Positions 1-10,654 are shown, counted from the stretch's first letter. The stretch: 64,000 nucleotides of DNA from Musicola paradisiaca NCPPB 2511 (GCF_000400505.1 NZ_CM001857.1:531032-595031), one strand, 5' to 3'. The notes: a model not told the origin generated them from the sequence alone. Made by a program: numbers and translations.

Positions 1-2
1 GG

Positions 3-947
3 CGCTGGTTGGGGGAAGGGGGGCTGGAACTGACGCCGACGGCGGGGTATCAGCGTGCGGTGGCGCTGTCGGCCGGGATCCACGGCAATGAAACCGCGCC
101 GATCGAACTGCTCGACCGGCTGGCGGGCGATCTGTTGACCGGCCGGCTTCCCTTGACGGTACGGCTGCTGCTGGTATTGGGTAATCCGGCGGCGATCCGC
201 GCGGGAAAACGCTACTTGCACAGCGACATCAACCGGATGTTCGGCGGGCGCCACAGCCGTTTCCCGCTCAGCGGCGAGACAGTGCGCGCCCACTGGCTGG
301 AACAGGCGCTGACGGCGTTTTTTGCTGCGGATGTGCTGACCGGCGGCGTCGAGCGTTATCACTACGATCTGCACACGGCGATTCGTGATTCGCTGTTGCC
401 GCGCTTCGGGCTGCTGCCGTTCCAGGAACGTCCTTATAATCTGCTGCTGTTGGAAAGCCTGACGGCGGCGGAGCTGGATGCGCTGGTGGTACACCGCGAG
501 CCGGGCGGCACCTTCAGCCATTTCAGCAGCGAGCAACTCATGGCGGCCAGCTGCACGCTGGAGTTGGGCAAAGCGCGCCCGTTGGGGGAGAACGACCTCA
601 GTCAGTTCGATGCGATCGACCAGGCGCTACGGGCGTTGGTGAGCGGTACGTCGATGCCGGTACGCCGGGTGGCGCCGATGCGGTTATTCAGCGTGGTGCG
701 TTCGCTGATGAAACGCAGCGAGGCGTTTCAATTGCATGTCGCCGGTGATGCGCCGAATTTCACGCCGTTTGCACGCGGCACGTTGCTGTGCGAGCAACCG
801 GGGGAAGCGTACCGGGTCGCCCATGAGCGGGAGTGGATATTGTTTCCCAACCCGTCGGTGGCGCAAGGGCTGCGTGCCGGCATGGTGCTGACGGAGATAG
901 CGCCGGGCGAGTTGGCGGGGGGCGTGTTGTCGCAACCGGCGGACTGA
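3..947 (+). CDS. astE: succinylglutamate desuccinylase, 5' partial
   Basis: Last enzyme of the arginine succinyltransferase (AST) pathway. It is a cytoplasmic zinc hydrolase that splits N-succinylglutamate into succinate and glutamate. The visible 314 residues contain the zinc motif GIHGNET (His and Glu ligands), the downstream DLHTAIR with the third His ligand, and TLELGKA with the presumed catalytic Glu. The reading frame is open from the first bases of the window, and the first residues (RWLGEGGLELTP) align with an internal part of E. coli AstE. The true start therefore lies about 25-30 codons before the window. The TTG at position 9 is not the start. The rest of the ast operon would lie to the left. 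Confidence 0.93.
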   Translation, partial: RWLGEGGLELTPTAGYQRAVALSAGIHGNETAPIELLDRLAGDLLTGRLPLTVRLLLVLGNPAAIRAGKRYLHSDINRMFGGRHSRFPLSGETVRAHWLEQALTAFFAADVLTGGVERYHYDLHTAIRDSLLPRFGLLPFQERPYNLLLLESLTAAELDALVVHREPGGTFSHFSSEQLMAASCTLELGKARPLGENDLSQFDAIDQALRALVSGTSMPVRRVAPMRLFSVVRSLMKRSEAFQLHVAGDAPNFTPFARGTLLCEQPGEAYRVAHEREWILFPNPSVAQGLRAGMVLTEIAPGELAGGVLSQPAD

Positions 948-1210
948 GGTATGGCCCTTAACCGCGTTGCGTATTTTAGGAACACCGTGAACATGGCTTT
1001 TGAAAACGGCGCAGCGTGCGGGTTTTGTTAAGCGTTAATCGTCATAGCCAAGGGGGGCACGTCGCTGTCGTGGTGTTCACGTTGCTGTAGTGAAAGGCCG
1101 AGGGCGAGAAAGCGTGACGGGGCACAGCTTGGCGTTGCATCAGGGCGTGACGCCCCGGCGTTGAATGCAATGGCCCTTGCGGGCCGGTATTGATAAGCGA
1201 GTGGATTGCG

Positions 1211-1233
1211 GGTGCGCCGGTTGGTGGCGCACC
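1211..1233 (-). terminator. hairpin downstream of the yjjA-like gene
   Basis: A perfect 8-bp stem (GGTGCGCC / GGCGCACC) with a 7-base loop begins 11 bases past the stop codon of the leftward yjjA-like gene. No T-run follows on either strand, so it may act as an RNA end-stabilising hairpin or a Rho-assisted terminator. The 297 bases between astE and this gene show nothing else recognisable. Confidence 0.4.
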
Positions 1234-1244
1234 AAGCGAGGGGA

Positions 1245-1727
1245 TCAGGAGATGAATTTGACGCCCTGTTTCAGCACCAGATCACAGGCTTTGGTTTTGA
1301 CTTTCTCCGCCAGCGGCGTGCTGCCGATATTGTTCAGATTCAACTGTTTGCCGTCGCCGGTATTCAGCATCCCCGATAGCCCTTGCAAATAATCGGTCTG
1401 TTTTTGCTGCTCCTGCTGTGTGGACAAGCCAAGCTTATTCAACAGCTGGTTTTTGATATTGTCGGTATTGGTGGCGGCAATCAGTTTCTGTTTGATGCAG
1501 AACTGCAAGATACCCGCCGCATTGTTCATGGTGCCGGCGCTCAGTGATTGCGTGCCGCCGTTCAGCAGGCTGACCAGGTTGCCCTGACTGGGTGATGCGG
1601 CGTTGTTCTGGTTCAACTGACTGGCGGCGCTGGACAAGGTGTCTTGCCAACCGGCCGCCTGAACACTGCCTGCGGCCAGCAGGAGGGTTAACCCAACGGT
1701 GTTCATGGCGTGTTTGATGGATTTCAT
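1245..1727 (-). CDS. yjjA: DUF2501 (YjjA-like) secreted protein
   Basis: A 160-residue protein of the DUF2501 family, to which E. coli YjjA belongs; its function is not established. It starts with a Sec signal peptide (residues 1-23, MKSIKHAMNTVGLTLLLAAG then SVQA), probably cleaved before AGWQDTLSS, so the product should be periplasmic. The mature part is rich in Gln, Asn and Ser and has two Cys (in FCIKQ and KACDL) that could form a disulfide. The frame stays open upstream to 1910, but the added residues are encoded by an 18-bp tandem repeat and the signal peptide fixes the start at 1727. The gene stands alone. Confidence 0.75.
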   Translation of the reverse strand: MKSIKHAMNTVGLTLLLAAGSVQAAGWQDTLSSAASQLNQNNAASPSQGNLVSLLNGGTQSLSAGTMNNAAGILQFCIKQKLIAATNTDNIKNQLLNKLGLSTQQEQQKQTDYLQGLSGMLNTGDGKQLNLNNIGSTPLAEKVKTKACDLVLKQGVKFIS

Positions 1728-1808
1728 AACGGATTCACTCTTTTTTGTGGCCTGACAGGCAGGCAAGAAAGCGGCGGTGAGTTTACCGCCGTGGTCGTTG
1801 GATACTAT

Positions 1809-1900
1809 CCGATAAAACCGAAATCGCCGATAAAACCGAAATCGCCCCGATAAAACCGACATCGCCGACAAAACCGACATCGCCGATAAAACCGAAATCA
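1809..1900. repeat. 18-bp tandem repeat, five copies
   Basis: Five copies of CCGATAAAACCGAAATCG or close variants lie head to tail, with two extra bases (CC) between copies two and three and a decayed sixth copy after 1900. Variants are C for T at position 5 and C for A at position 14. The array lies 80-170 bases upstream of the yjjA-like start on the minus strand, where its promoter would be expected. The unit length of 18 keeps all frames open, which explains the long spurious N-terminal extension of that gene. Confidence 0.9.
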
Positions 1901-2333
1901 CCGCTAACACTGAAAAATCGCGAGAGAGGGTACGTCATTGCCGGGGGGATGAAGCAATCATTTCATGTGCAGTCGACGGCGTTCAGGCCGACCAGGCCCA
2001 ACGATGGCGCGAAAAAAGGCGGCGGCGGGCAGTCGTCATCCGCACCGGCTCCGGCGGTGACATGATGCCGCCAGGCCGGGCACGACGGCGCCTGGTTGCG
2101 GTATCAGGCGCCGCCGGGTGTGACAGGGCGAATGCCAGAACCTTAAAGGATAGGCGCCGGGCGGCATCCCGCAGGGTTACGCGATGCCAGCCAGGTTTGT
2201 CGACTGCCCGCCAGCCTGACCCAACGGCGGGTCTATACCAACATGACATCCTTGTCTGGACGGTATCCTGACGGATGGGGGGATACCGTCACTGTTCCCA
2301 GACACAACAGCAACATGGGGGCGCCGGCGGCGA
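1901..2333. other. intergenic region with two hairpins
   Basis: About 430 bases between the yjjA-like gene and the end of nifJ, with no credible gene. It holds a 9-bp perfect stem at 2086-2094 / 2105-2113 (CGGCGCCTG) and an 8-bp stem at 2261-2268 / 2281-2288 (CGGTATCC). The second lies 46 bases past the nifJ stop and could protect or end the nifJ message, although no T-run follows it. Confidence 0.5.
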
Positions 2334-5300
2334 TCAGCCGTCCGCCAGGCGTTGGTAACGTTCAAAGCGCGCTTTGGCATCCTGTTCGGTTTGCGCGAAC
2401 AGTTCTGTCGCGATATCCGGACGCTGACGTTTGAGCGAGGCGTAACGCACCTCTCCCATCAGGAACGCCTGAAAATCCTCTTCCGGCTCCTCCGAGTCGA
2501 GGATGAACGGGTTTTTGCCCTGCGTCTGCCGGTTCGGATCGAAGCGGTACAGGTGCCAGTAACCGGCGTCCACCGCCTTTTTGGCTTCCCGCTGGCTGCA
2601 CCCCATACCGGCTTTCAACCCGTGGTTGATGCAAGCGGCGTAGGCGATGATCAACGACGGGCCCGGCCAGGCCTCCGCTTCGGCAATCGCTTTCAGCGTC
2701 TGCGCCTTATCGGCGCCCATCGCTATCTGCGCCACGTAAACGTGGCCGTAGCTCATTGCCATCATGCCGAGATCCTTCTTGCGGGTGCGTTTACCTTCGG
2801 CGGCGAATTTCGCGATCGCCGCCACCGGCGTCGATTTGGACGACTGCCCGCCGGTGTTGGAGTACACCTCGGTATCGAACACCAGTACGTTGATGTCTTC
2901 GCCGGAGGCCAGCACATGATCCAACCCGCCGTAGCCGATGTCGTAAGCCCAGCCGTCGCCGCCGAAGATCCACTGCGACGGTTTGGCGAAGTAGTCGCGG
3001 TTCTGATAGATCCGGTTGAGCTGCGGATCCTCGCCTTTTTCACGCTCAAGCAACGCCGTCAGCCGATCCGCCCGCTCACGGGTGTTTTCCCCGCGATCTT
3101 TCAGTTCCAGCCACAGGCTGAATGCCTCGCTGAGCGCCGGGCTAAGCGGCTGGGCTAACGCGGCGGCCACATCGCCTGCCAGTTGTTCGCGGACGGCGCG
3201 GCTGCCCAGCAACATCCCCAGCCCGAACTCGGCGTTGTCTTCAAACAGCGAGTTAGCCCAGGCCGGGCCTTGCCCTTTGTGGTTGGTGGTATAGGGGATC
3301 GACGGCGCGCTGGCGCCCCAGATGGAGGAGCAGCCGGTGGCGTTGGCAATCAGCATCCGGTCGCCGAACAGTTGGGTCAGCAAGCGGGCGTAGGGGGTTT
3401 CGCCACAGCCGGCGCAGGCGCCGGAGAATTCCAGCAGCGGCGTTTCGAACTGGCTACCCTTGACGGTGGTTTTGCTAAACGGGTTGGCCTTGGGGGCGAG
3501 CGCCAGCGCATGTTCCCACAGCGGAATTTGCGCTTGCTGGCTTTCCAGCGGCTGCATGGTGAGTGACTTGCCGCGCGACGGGCAGATATCCACGCAGTTG
3601 CCGCAGCCGGAGCAGTCCAGCGGCGAGACCGCCAGATGATAGTGGTAGCCTTTGGCGCCGTTGGCCGCCTTGCTTTGCAGCGCCACTGGCGCCTGCTGTC
3701 GTTCGTCCTCGCTCAGCAACGCCGGGCGGATGGCGGCGTGCGGGCAGATGAACGCACACTGGTTGCATTGGGTGCAACCTTCCGGTTGCCAGGCCGGCAC
3801 CTGAATGGCGATGCCGCGTTTTTCAAACGCAGCGGTGCCGGGTGGAAAGGTGCCGTCTTCCATGCCGGCAAAGGCGCTGACCGGCAGCAGATCGCCTTCC
3901 TGACGGTTCATCGGTTCCAAAATCTGGCGGATAAAGGCCGGCACCGGACGGGCGGCGTCGGCGGTGTCATCCGGCAGCGTCGCCCAGTGCGCCGGAATGG
4001 CGACGTTAACCAGCGCCTGCATCCCCTGGTCGATGGCGGCGCAGTTCATGTCCACCACGTTTTGCCCTTTGCTGCCGTAAGATTTGACCACCGCGCTTTT
4101 TAAGTAGTCGGCGGCGGTGGCCTCGGCAATGATGCCGGTCAGTTTGAAGAACGCCGCCTGCATGATCATGTTGAAACGCCCGCCCAGCCCAAGCTGCTGT
4201 GCGATCTGCACCGCGTTGAGGGTGAAAAAGCGGATCTGCTGGCGCGCCAGATAGCGTTTCATGGCGACGGGCAGTTTCGCTTCCAGCTCTGCGGCACTCC
4301 AGGTGCAGTTCAGCAGGAAGGTGCCGCCGGTTTTCAGCCCGGCCAGCAGGTCGTATTTATCGACATAGGACTGCTGGGAGCAGGAGATGAAATCAGCGCT
4401 GTGGATCAGGTAAGGCGAGGTGATGGGGCGCTGGCCGAAACGCAGGTGCGAGACGGTGATGCCGCCGGACTTTTTCGAGTCATAGGAGAAGTAGGCTTGC
4501 GCGTACATCGGGGTTTGGTCGCCGATGATCTTGACGGCGCTTTTGTTGGCGCCGACGGTGCCGTCCGAACCCAGCCCCCAGAACTTGCAGGCGGTGGTGC
4601 CCGCGGGCGCGGTGTCGATATGGACGCTCGGCTGCGGTAACGAGGTATGGGTGACGTCATCGACGATCCCTACCGTGAAACCGTCCTTCGGTACCGGTTG
4701 CAACAGGTTGTCGAACACCGACGCCACATGCGCCGGCAGGATGTCCTTGCCGCCCAGCGCATAGCGCCCGCCGACGATCAACGGCCGGGTATCGTGGTTG
4801 TAGTAGGCGGTTTTGACGTCCTGGTACAACGGTTCGGCTTGCGCGCCCGGTTCTTTGGTGCGATCCAGCACCGCGATACGCTGGACGGAGTCGGGAATGG
4901 CGGAGAAGAAGTGCGCCAGCGAGAACGGACGATAGAGATGTACCGTCAGCAGCCCGACTTTTTCGCCGTGTTGGTTGAGGTAATCGACGGTTTCCGTGAT
5001 GGTCTCACAGACTGAACCCATTGCGACGATCATCCGGTCGGCATCCGGCGCGCCGTGGTAGTTGAACAGATGGTACTCGCGGCCGGTCAACTGGCTGATG
5101 CGCGCCATATAGTCTTCCACGATATGCGGCAACGCATCGTAGAACGGGTTGACGGATTCCCGCTCCTGAAAGTAGATATCCGGGTTCTGGGCAGTGCCGC
5201 GGATCACCGGGTGATCCGGGTTCAGGGCGTTGCGCCGAAAGCGATCCAGCGCGTGTCTGTCCAGCAACGGTTCCAGCTCATCATATTCCAGCAGCTCGAT

Positions 5301-5846
5301 CTTCTGGATCTCATGGGAAGTACGGAAGCCGTCGAAGAAGTTGATGAACGGCACCCGGCTTTTTATGGCGGCCAGATGCGCCACCGCCGCCAGATCCATC
5401 ACCTGTTGTACGCTGCTTTCCGCCAGCATGGCGCAGCCGGCTTGCCGTACCGCCATCACGTCCTGATGGTCGCCGAAAATATTCAGCGAGTTGGTGGCCA
5501 GCGCGCGGGCGCTAACGTGAAACACGCCCGGCAGCAGTTCGCCCGCAATCTTGTACAGATTGGGGATCATCAGCAACAGCCCCTGCGATGCGGTGTAGGT
5601 GGTGGTCAACGCCCCGGCCTGCAAAGAGCCGTGCACCGCACCGGCGGCGCCCGCTTCGGACTGCATCTCGATAAGCCTGACCGGCTGGCCGAACAGGTTC
5701 TTTTTCCCCTGGGCTGCCCACTCATCGACGTTTTCTGCCATGGGCGTGGAGGGGGTGATGGGATAGATAGCCGCAACATCGGTAAATGCGTAGGAGATAT
5801 ACGCTGCGGCGGCATTCCCATCCATCGTCTTCATCTTTCTTGCCAT
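2334..5846 (-). CDS. nifJ: pyruvate:flavodoxin oxidoreductase
   Basis: This 1170-residue enzyme oxidises pyruvate with CoA to acetyl-CoA and CO2 and passes electrons to flavodoxin NifF, the donor to nitrogenase reductase. It is a single-chain PFOR with these parts in order: N-terminal TPP pyrimidine-binding domain (YPITPSTPMAE near residue 28), central domains, a 2x[4Fe-4S] ferredoxin domain (CTQCNQCAFICP and CSGCGNCVDICP, near residues 690-760), and a C-terminal TPP pyrophosphate domain with GACAGCGETPY and the GDGWAYDIGYGGLDH motif. The ATG is preceded by AAGAGGAA. It is transcribed away from nifH, from a sigma-54 promoter at 5932-5947. Length and motifs are normal for the family. Confidence 0.97.
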   Translation of the reverse strand: MARKMKTMDGNAAAAYISYAFTDVAAIYPITPSTPMAENVDEWAAQGKKNLFGQPVRLIEMQSEAGAAGAVHGSLQAGALTTTYTASQGLLLMIPNLYKIAGELLPGVFHVSARALATNSLNIFGDHQDVMAVRQAGCAMLAESSVQQVMDLAAVAHLAAIKSRVPFINFFDGFRTSHEIQKIELLEYDELEPLLDRHALDRFRRNALNPDHPVIRGTAQNPDIYFQERESVNPFYDALPHIVEDYMARISQLTGREYHLFNYHGAPDADRMIVAMGSVCETITETVDYLNQHGEKVGLLTVHLYRPFSLAHFFSAIPDSVQRIAVLDRTKEPGAQAEPLYQDVKTAYYNHDTRPLIVGGRYALGGKDILPAHVASVFDNLLQPVPKDGFTVGIVDDVTHTSLPQPSVHIDTAPAGTTACKFWGLGSDGTVGANKSAVKIIGDQTPMYAQAYFSYDSKKSGGITVSHLRFGQRPITSPYLIHSADFISCSQQSYVDKYDLLAGLKTGGTFLLNCTWSAAELEAKLPVAMKRYLARQQIRFFTLNAVQIAQQLGLGGRFNMIMQAAFFKLTGIIAEATAADYLKSAVVKSYGSKGQNVVDMNCAAIDQGMQALVNVAIPAHWATLPDDTADAARPVPAFIRQILEPMNRQEGDLLPVSAFAGMEDGTFPPGTAAFEKRGIAIQVPAWQPEGCTQCNQCAFICPHAAIRPALLSEDERQQAPVALQSKAANGAKGYHYHLAVSPLDCSGCGNCVDICPSRGKSLTMQPLESQQAQIPLWEHALALAPKANPFSKTTVKGSQFETPLLEFSGACAGCGETPYARLLTQLFGDRMLIANATGCSSIWGASAPSIPYTTNHKGQGPAWANSLFEDNAEFGLGMLLGSRAVREQLAGDVAAALAQPLSPALSEAFSLWLELKDRGENTRERADRLTALLEREKGEDPQLNRIYQNRDYFAKPSQWIFGGDGWAYDIGYGGLDHVLASGEDINVLVFDTEVYSNTGGQSSKSTPVAAIAKFAAEGKRTRKKDLGMMAMSYGHVYVAQIAMGADKAQTLKAIAEAEAWPGPSLIIAYAACINHGLKAGMGCSQREAKKAVDAGYWHLYRFDPNRQTQGKNPFILDSEEPEEDFQAFLMGEVRYASLKRQRPDIATELFAQTEQDAKARFERYQRLADG

Positions 5847-5931
5847 GTACGGTTCCTCTTGGTGGGGCGGATGTTATTGCCGGTGAGTCAGAACGGATCT
5901 CACCGCGTACTCGCCGTTTAACCAAGCCAGT

Positions 5932-5947
5932 AGCACAGCCTGTGCCA
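5932..5947 (-). promoter_or_regulatory. sigma-54 promoter of nifJ
   Basis: On the minus strand the sequence reads TGGCACAGGCTGTGCT. The -24 GG and -12 GC are separated by exactly 10 bases, as sigma-54 requires. The start of transcription would be near 5921, giving a leader of about 75 bases before nifJ. Confidence 0.82.
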
Positions 5948-6065
5948 CTTCAGGATAGGGGTGAGAAAGTGTTTTTTATTGAATGAGTTATTACTGATGA
6001 CACCGCAGACGCTTGCCAACGGCGGCGCTGGAATTGCGCGGAATAAGACACGGACTGCGACATCC

Positions 6066-6081
6066 TGTCGGCCTGCCAACA
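6066..6081 (-). promoter_or_regulatory. NifA upstream activator site for nifJ
   Basis: A perfect TGT-N10-ACA (TGT CGGCCTGCCA ACA), the NifA binding consensus. It is centred about 150 bases upstream of the predicted nifJ transcription start, a normal enhancer distance. It also lies about 290 bases upstream of the nifH start, so a shared role is possible but less likely. Confidence 0.8.
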
Positions 6082-6227
6082 AAGTGTGGGGTCGCGGTGG
6101 CTGTCCGCCGTCTGAACGCACAGGCGTTGTTGCGTGTGAAGGGGCCGACGCCACAGATTGAGCTGGACGGTATGGCGGGCCGGAACCGGCAACACGGCAT
6201 CGGCGGCGTTGCCGTTCGTGTATCCTT

Positions 6228-6243
6228 TGTCCCGTTTACAACA
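6228..6243 (+). promoter_or_regulatory. NifA upstream activator site for nifH
   Basis: A perfect TGT-N10-ACA (TGT CCCGTTTACA ACA) centred near -128 relative to the predicted nifH transcription start, the position known for Klebsiella nifH. Confidence 0.85.
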
Positions 6244-6308
6244 ATTGGTCTGCCGATTGTCTTGCCTTTGTTCCTCCCGTGGCCGCGTTTTTTTATCAAA
6301 TATCTTTA

Positions 6309-6321
6309 AATCAAACAGTTA
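6309..6321 (+). promoter_or_regulatory. IHF site in the nifH promoter
   Basis: AATCAAACAGTTA matches the IHF consensus WATCARNNNNTTR at every fixed position. It lies between the NifA site and the -24 element, where IHF bending brings NifA to sigma-54 polymerase in known nifH promoters. Confidence 0.7.
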
Positions 6322-6336
6322 GGTTATGTGGCACGG

Positions 6337-6352
6337 CTGGTATGTTCCCTGC
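6337..6352 (+). promoter_or_regulatory. sigma-54 promoter of nifHDKTY
   Basis: CTGGTATGTTCCCTGC, with GG and GC 10 bases apart, followed by ACTTCT. As recalled, the element is essentially the same as the Klebsiella nifH promoter. Transcription would start near 6363, about 40 bases before the nifH ATG. Confidence 0.9.
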
Positions 6353-6388
6353 ACTTCTTCTGTCGTATGCAACAGGCATTCAATCTGA

Positions 6389-7285
<897 letters not shown>

Positions 7286-7349
7286 CGGCCCACCCCGCGC
7301 CAGTCGCCGCCGCGCGCGGACGTCTGGCGAAGCATGAAGGACAGCAGGA

Positions 7350-8798
7350 ATGACAAACGCAACTCGTGAACGCAATCAGGCGCTTATCCAGGAAGTGCTG
7401 GAAGTCTTCCCCGAGAAGACGCGCAAAGAGCGCAAAAAACATGTGATGGTGACAGAAGAGTCGATGGAGAGCGTGGGGAAATGCATCGTTTCCAACCGCA
7501 AATCCCAGCCGGGGGTGATGACCGTGCGCGGCTGTGCCTACGCCGGTTCCAAAGGCGTGGTGTTCGGCCCGATCAAGGATATGGCGCACATCTCCCACGG
7601 GCCGATCGGCTGCGGGCAGTATTCCCGTGCCGGACGACGCAACTACTACACCGGCCTGAGCGGTATCAACAGCTTCGGCACCCTGAACTTCACCTCGGAT
7701 TTCCAGGAGAAGGACATTGTGTTCGGCGGCGACAAAAAGCTCACTAAGTTGATTGAGGAACTGGAGCAGCTGTTTCCGCTCACCAAAGGTATCTCGATCC
7801 AGTCGGAGTGTCCGGTGGGGTTGATCGGCGACGACATCGAAGCGGTGGCCAATAGTAGCCGTAAAGCTATCGGCAAACCGGTGGTGCCGGTGCGCTGCGA
7901 AGGGTTTCGCGGCGTGTCCCAATCGCTGGGGCACCACATCGCCAACGACGTGATCCGTGACTGGGTGCTGGATAACCGCGACGGTAAACCGTTCGAATCC
8001 ACCCCTTATGACGTGGCGATCATCGGCGACTACAACATCGGCGGCGACGCCTGGGCTTCACGCATCCTGCTCGAAGAGATGGGGCTGCGGGTGGTGGCGC
8101 AGTGGTCCGGCGACGGCACGCTGGTGGAGATGGAAAACACCCCAAATGTGAAGCTGAATCTGGTGCACTGCTACCGTTCGATGAACTACATCTCGCGCCA
8201 TATGGAGGAAAAGCACGGCATTCCCTGGATGGAGTACAACTTCTTCGGCCCGACCAAAATTGCCGAGTCGCTGCGCAAAATCGCCGCGCAATTCGATGAA
8301 ACCATCCAGAAAAACGCCGAGGCGGTGATCGCCCGCTATCAGGCGCAAACCGATGCGGTGATCGCCAAATACCGCCCCCGACTGGAAGGTCGCAAGGTAC
8401 TGCTGTACCTCGGCGGGCTGCGGCCGCGCCATATCATCGGCGCGTATGAGGATCTCGGCATGGAGATCATCGGTACCGGTTATGAATTCGGCCACAACGA
8501 CGATTACGACCGCACGCTGCCGGAGCTGAAGGACGGCACGCTGCTGTTCGACGACGTCAGCAGTTATGAACTGGAAGCGTTCGTTAAGGCGCTGAAACCG
8601 GATCTGATCGGTTCCGGCATCAAGGAAAAGTACATCTTCCAGAAAATGGGGGTGCCGTTTCGCCAGATGCACTCCTGGGATTACTCCGGCCCGTATCACG
8701 GCTATGACGGCTTTGCCATTTTCGCCCGCGATATGGATATGACGCTTAACAATCCCAGTTGGAGCGAATTAACCGCCCCGTGGCTGAAGTCCGCCTGA
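7350..8798 (+). CDS. nifD: nitrogenase MoFe protein alpha chain
   Basis: Catalytic subunit of dinitrogenase, which carries FeMo-co. The 482 residues contain P-cluster ligands Cys62 (VRGCAYAG), Cys88 (GPIGCGQ) and Cys154 (QSECPVG), and the FeMo-co ligands Cys274 (NLVHCYRS) and His441 ([11 protein letters not shown]). All are present, so this is a catalytic Mo nitrogenase and not a NifE paralogue. It lies 64 bases after nifH with its own ribosome-binding site (GGACAGCAGGA). Confidence 0.99.
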   Translation: MTNATRERNQALIQEVLEVFPEKTRKERKKHVMVTEESMESVGKCIVSNRKSQPGVMTVRGCAYAGSKGVVFGPIKDMAHISHGPIGCGQYSRAGRRNYYTGLSGINSFGTLNFTSDFQEKDIVFGGDKKLTKLIEELEQLFPLTKGISIQSECPVGLIGDDIEAVANSSRKAIGKPVVPVRCEGFRGVSQSLGHHIANDVIRDWVLDNRDGKPFESTPYDVAIIGDYNIGGDAWASRILLEEMGLRVVAQWSGDGTLVEMENTPNVKLNLVHCYRSMNYISRHMEEKHGIPWMEYNFFGPTKIAESLRKIAAQFDETIQKNAEAVIARYQAQTDAVIAKYRPRLEGRKVLLYLGGLRPRHIIGAYEDLGMEIIGTGYEFGHNDDYDRTLPELKDGTLLFDDVSSYELEAFVKALKPDLIGSGIKEKYIFQKMGVPFRQMHSWDYSGPYHGYDGFAIFARDMDMTLNNPSWSELTAPWLKSA

Positions 8799-8868
8799 TG
8801 ATGATTGTTAATAACACCCGCCTGATATCCCGTTAGTTCACCGATTAGTGGCGCGGGAGGAGAACACC

Positions 8869-10437
8869 ATGAGTCAAACCGCTGAGAAAACCGAACCCTG
8901 CTTCCCCTTGTTCGAGCAGGATGAATACCAGACGCTGTTTCGCAACAAACGCGGAATGGAAGAAGCCCACGACGAGCAGCGCGTGCGCGAGGTCTTCGAG
9001 TGGACCACCACCGAAGAGTACAAAGAACTGAATTTCAAGCGCGAAGCGCTGACCATTGACCCGGCCAAAGCCTGTCAGCCGTTGGGCGCGGTGCTTTGCG
9101 CGCTCGGGTTTGCCAATACCTTGCCGTATGTGCACGGCTCGCAAGGGTGCGTGGCGTATTTCCGTACCTATTTCAACCGTCACTTTAAGGAGCCGGTCGC
9201 CTGCGTATCGGATTCCATGACGGAAGACGCCGCGGTATTCGGTGGTAATAACAATATGAACAGCGGGTTACAGAACGCCAGCGCGCTGTATAAGCCCGAG
9301 GTGATCGCCGTTTCCACCACCTGTATGGCGGAAGTGATCGGCGACGACTTGCAGGCATTTATCGCCAACGCCAAGAAAGACGGTTTTGTGGATGCAGAGA
9401 TGCCGATCCCTTATGCCCACACGCCCAGTTTTATCGGCAGCCACACCACCGGCTGGGACAACATGTTCGAAGGCTTCGCCCGCACCTTCACTGGCGGCGG
9501 GGACAACCATTACCAGCCCGGCAGCCTGCAACGGCTGAATCTGGTTACAGGGTTTGAAACCTATCTCGGTAACTATCGGGTGATTAAACGGATGATGGCG
9601 CAGATGGAGGTGCCGGTCAGTCTGTTGTCCGATCCGTCCGAGGTGCTGGATACCCCGGCCGACGGCCACTACCGCATGTACGCCGGCGGCACGTCTCAGC
9701 AGGCGATGCGCGAGGCGCCGAACGCCATCGACACGTTGCTGTTGCAGCCGTGGCACCTGATCAAAACCAAAAAAGTGGTGCAGGATGCGTGGCAACAGCC
9801 CGCGACCGACGTGCCGGTGCCGATGGGGCTGGCGGCTACCGACCAACTGCTGATGACCGTCAGCGAGCTGACCGGCAAACCGATCCCGGATGTCTTGACG
9901 CTGGAGCGCGGCCGGCTGGTGGACATGATGCTCGACTCCCACACCTGGCTGCACGGCAAGCGTTTTGGTTTGTACGGCGATCCGGATTTCGTCATGGGGT
10001 TGACCCAATTCCTGCTGGAACTGGGCTGCGAACCTACGGTGATCCTGTGCCACAACGGCAACAAGCGCTGGCAGAAGGCGATGAAGAAAATGCTCGATGC
10101 CTCGCCTTACGGGCAGGACAGCGAGGTGTATATCAACTGCGATCTGTGGCACTTCCGTTCGCTGATGTTCACCAACAAACCGGATTTCATGATCGGCAAC
10201 TCCTACGGCAAGTTCATCCAGCGCGATACGCTGGCGAAGGGCGAGCAGTTTGAAGTGCCGCTGATCCGGCTCGGGTTCCCGTTGTTTGACCGTCACCATC
10301 TGCATCGCCAGACCACCTGGGGCTATGAAGGCGCGATGGCGATCCTCACCACGTTGGTGAATGCGGTACTGGAAAAACTGGATCACGACACCATGAAGTT
10401 GGGCAAGACCGATTACAACTTCGATCTGATTCGTTAA
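8869..10437 (+). CDS. nifK: nitrogenase MoFe protein beta chain
   Basis: Beta subunit of dinitrogenase, which shares the P-cluster with NifD. It has 522 residues from the ATG at 8869, chosen over an upstream in-frame codon at 8848 because of the GGGAGGAG ribosome-binding site and agreement with the Klebsiella N-terminus (MSQT). The ligands Cys69 (KACQPLG), Cys94 (GSQGCVAY) and Cys152 (STTCMAE) are intact. A gap of 217 bases follows before nifT, longer than usual inside an operon, with no gene visible in it. Confidence 0.98.
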   Translation: MSQTAEKTEPCFPLFEQDEYQTLFRNKRGMEEAHDEQRVREVFEWTTTEEYKELNFKREALTIDPAKACQPLGAVLCALGFANTLPYVHGSQGCVAYFRTYFNRHFKEPVACVSDSMTEDAAVFGGNNNMNSGLQNASALYKPEVIAVSTTCMAEVIGDDLQAFIANAKKDGFVDAEMPIPYAHTPSFIGSHTTGWDNMFEGFARTFTGGGDNHYQPGSLQRLNLVTGFETYLGNYRVIKRMMAQMEVPVSLLSDPSEVLDTPADGHYRMYAGGTSQQAMREAPNAIDTLLLQPWHLIKTKKVVQDAWQQPATDVPVPMGLAATDQLLMTVSELTGKPIPDVLTLERGRLVDMMLDSHTWLHGKRFGLYGDPDFVMGLTQFLLELGCEPTVILCHNGNKRWQKAMKKMLDASPYGQDSEVYINCDLWHFRSLMFTNKPDFMIGNSYGKFIQRDTLAKGEQFEVPLIRLGFPLFDRHHLHRQTTWGYEGAMAILTTLVNAVLEKLDHDTMKLGKTDYNFDLIR

Positions 10438-10654
10438 TGCCGAAGGCCCCGGCCTGCGCCATCTATGCCGATGGCCTGCCGACGTGCGCAGGGGAGCGTT
10501 TCTCTCCCTGCGTATTGTTGCTGCGACGGGCGGACACGACGCCAGCCGGGGGAAACGAAGACATTTTCAGGCCGGGATCCGGCGCCGTCGGTCATGGCGT
10601 CGCAAGTGCGATGACCTGCGGGTACGGGCCGTCCTGGCCGCTAAGGAGAAAACG

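Noticed and set aside
6328-6343. TGGCAC at 6329 as an alternative -24 element for nifH
   Set aside because: No GC at the required 10-base distance; the overlapping CTGG at 6337 is in correct phase.
9268-10386. 372-codon minus-strand frame opposite nifK
   Set aside because: Shadow of nifK; His/Arg/Gln-rich sequence, no ribosome-binding site.
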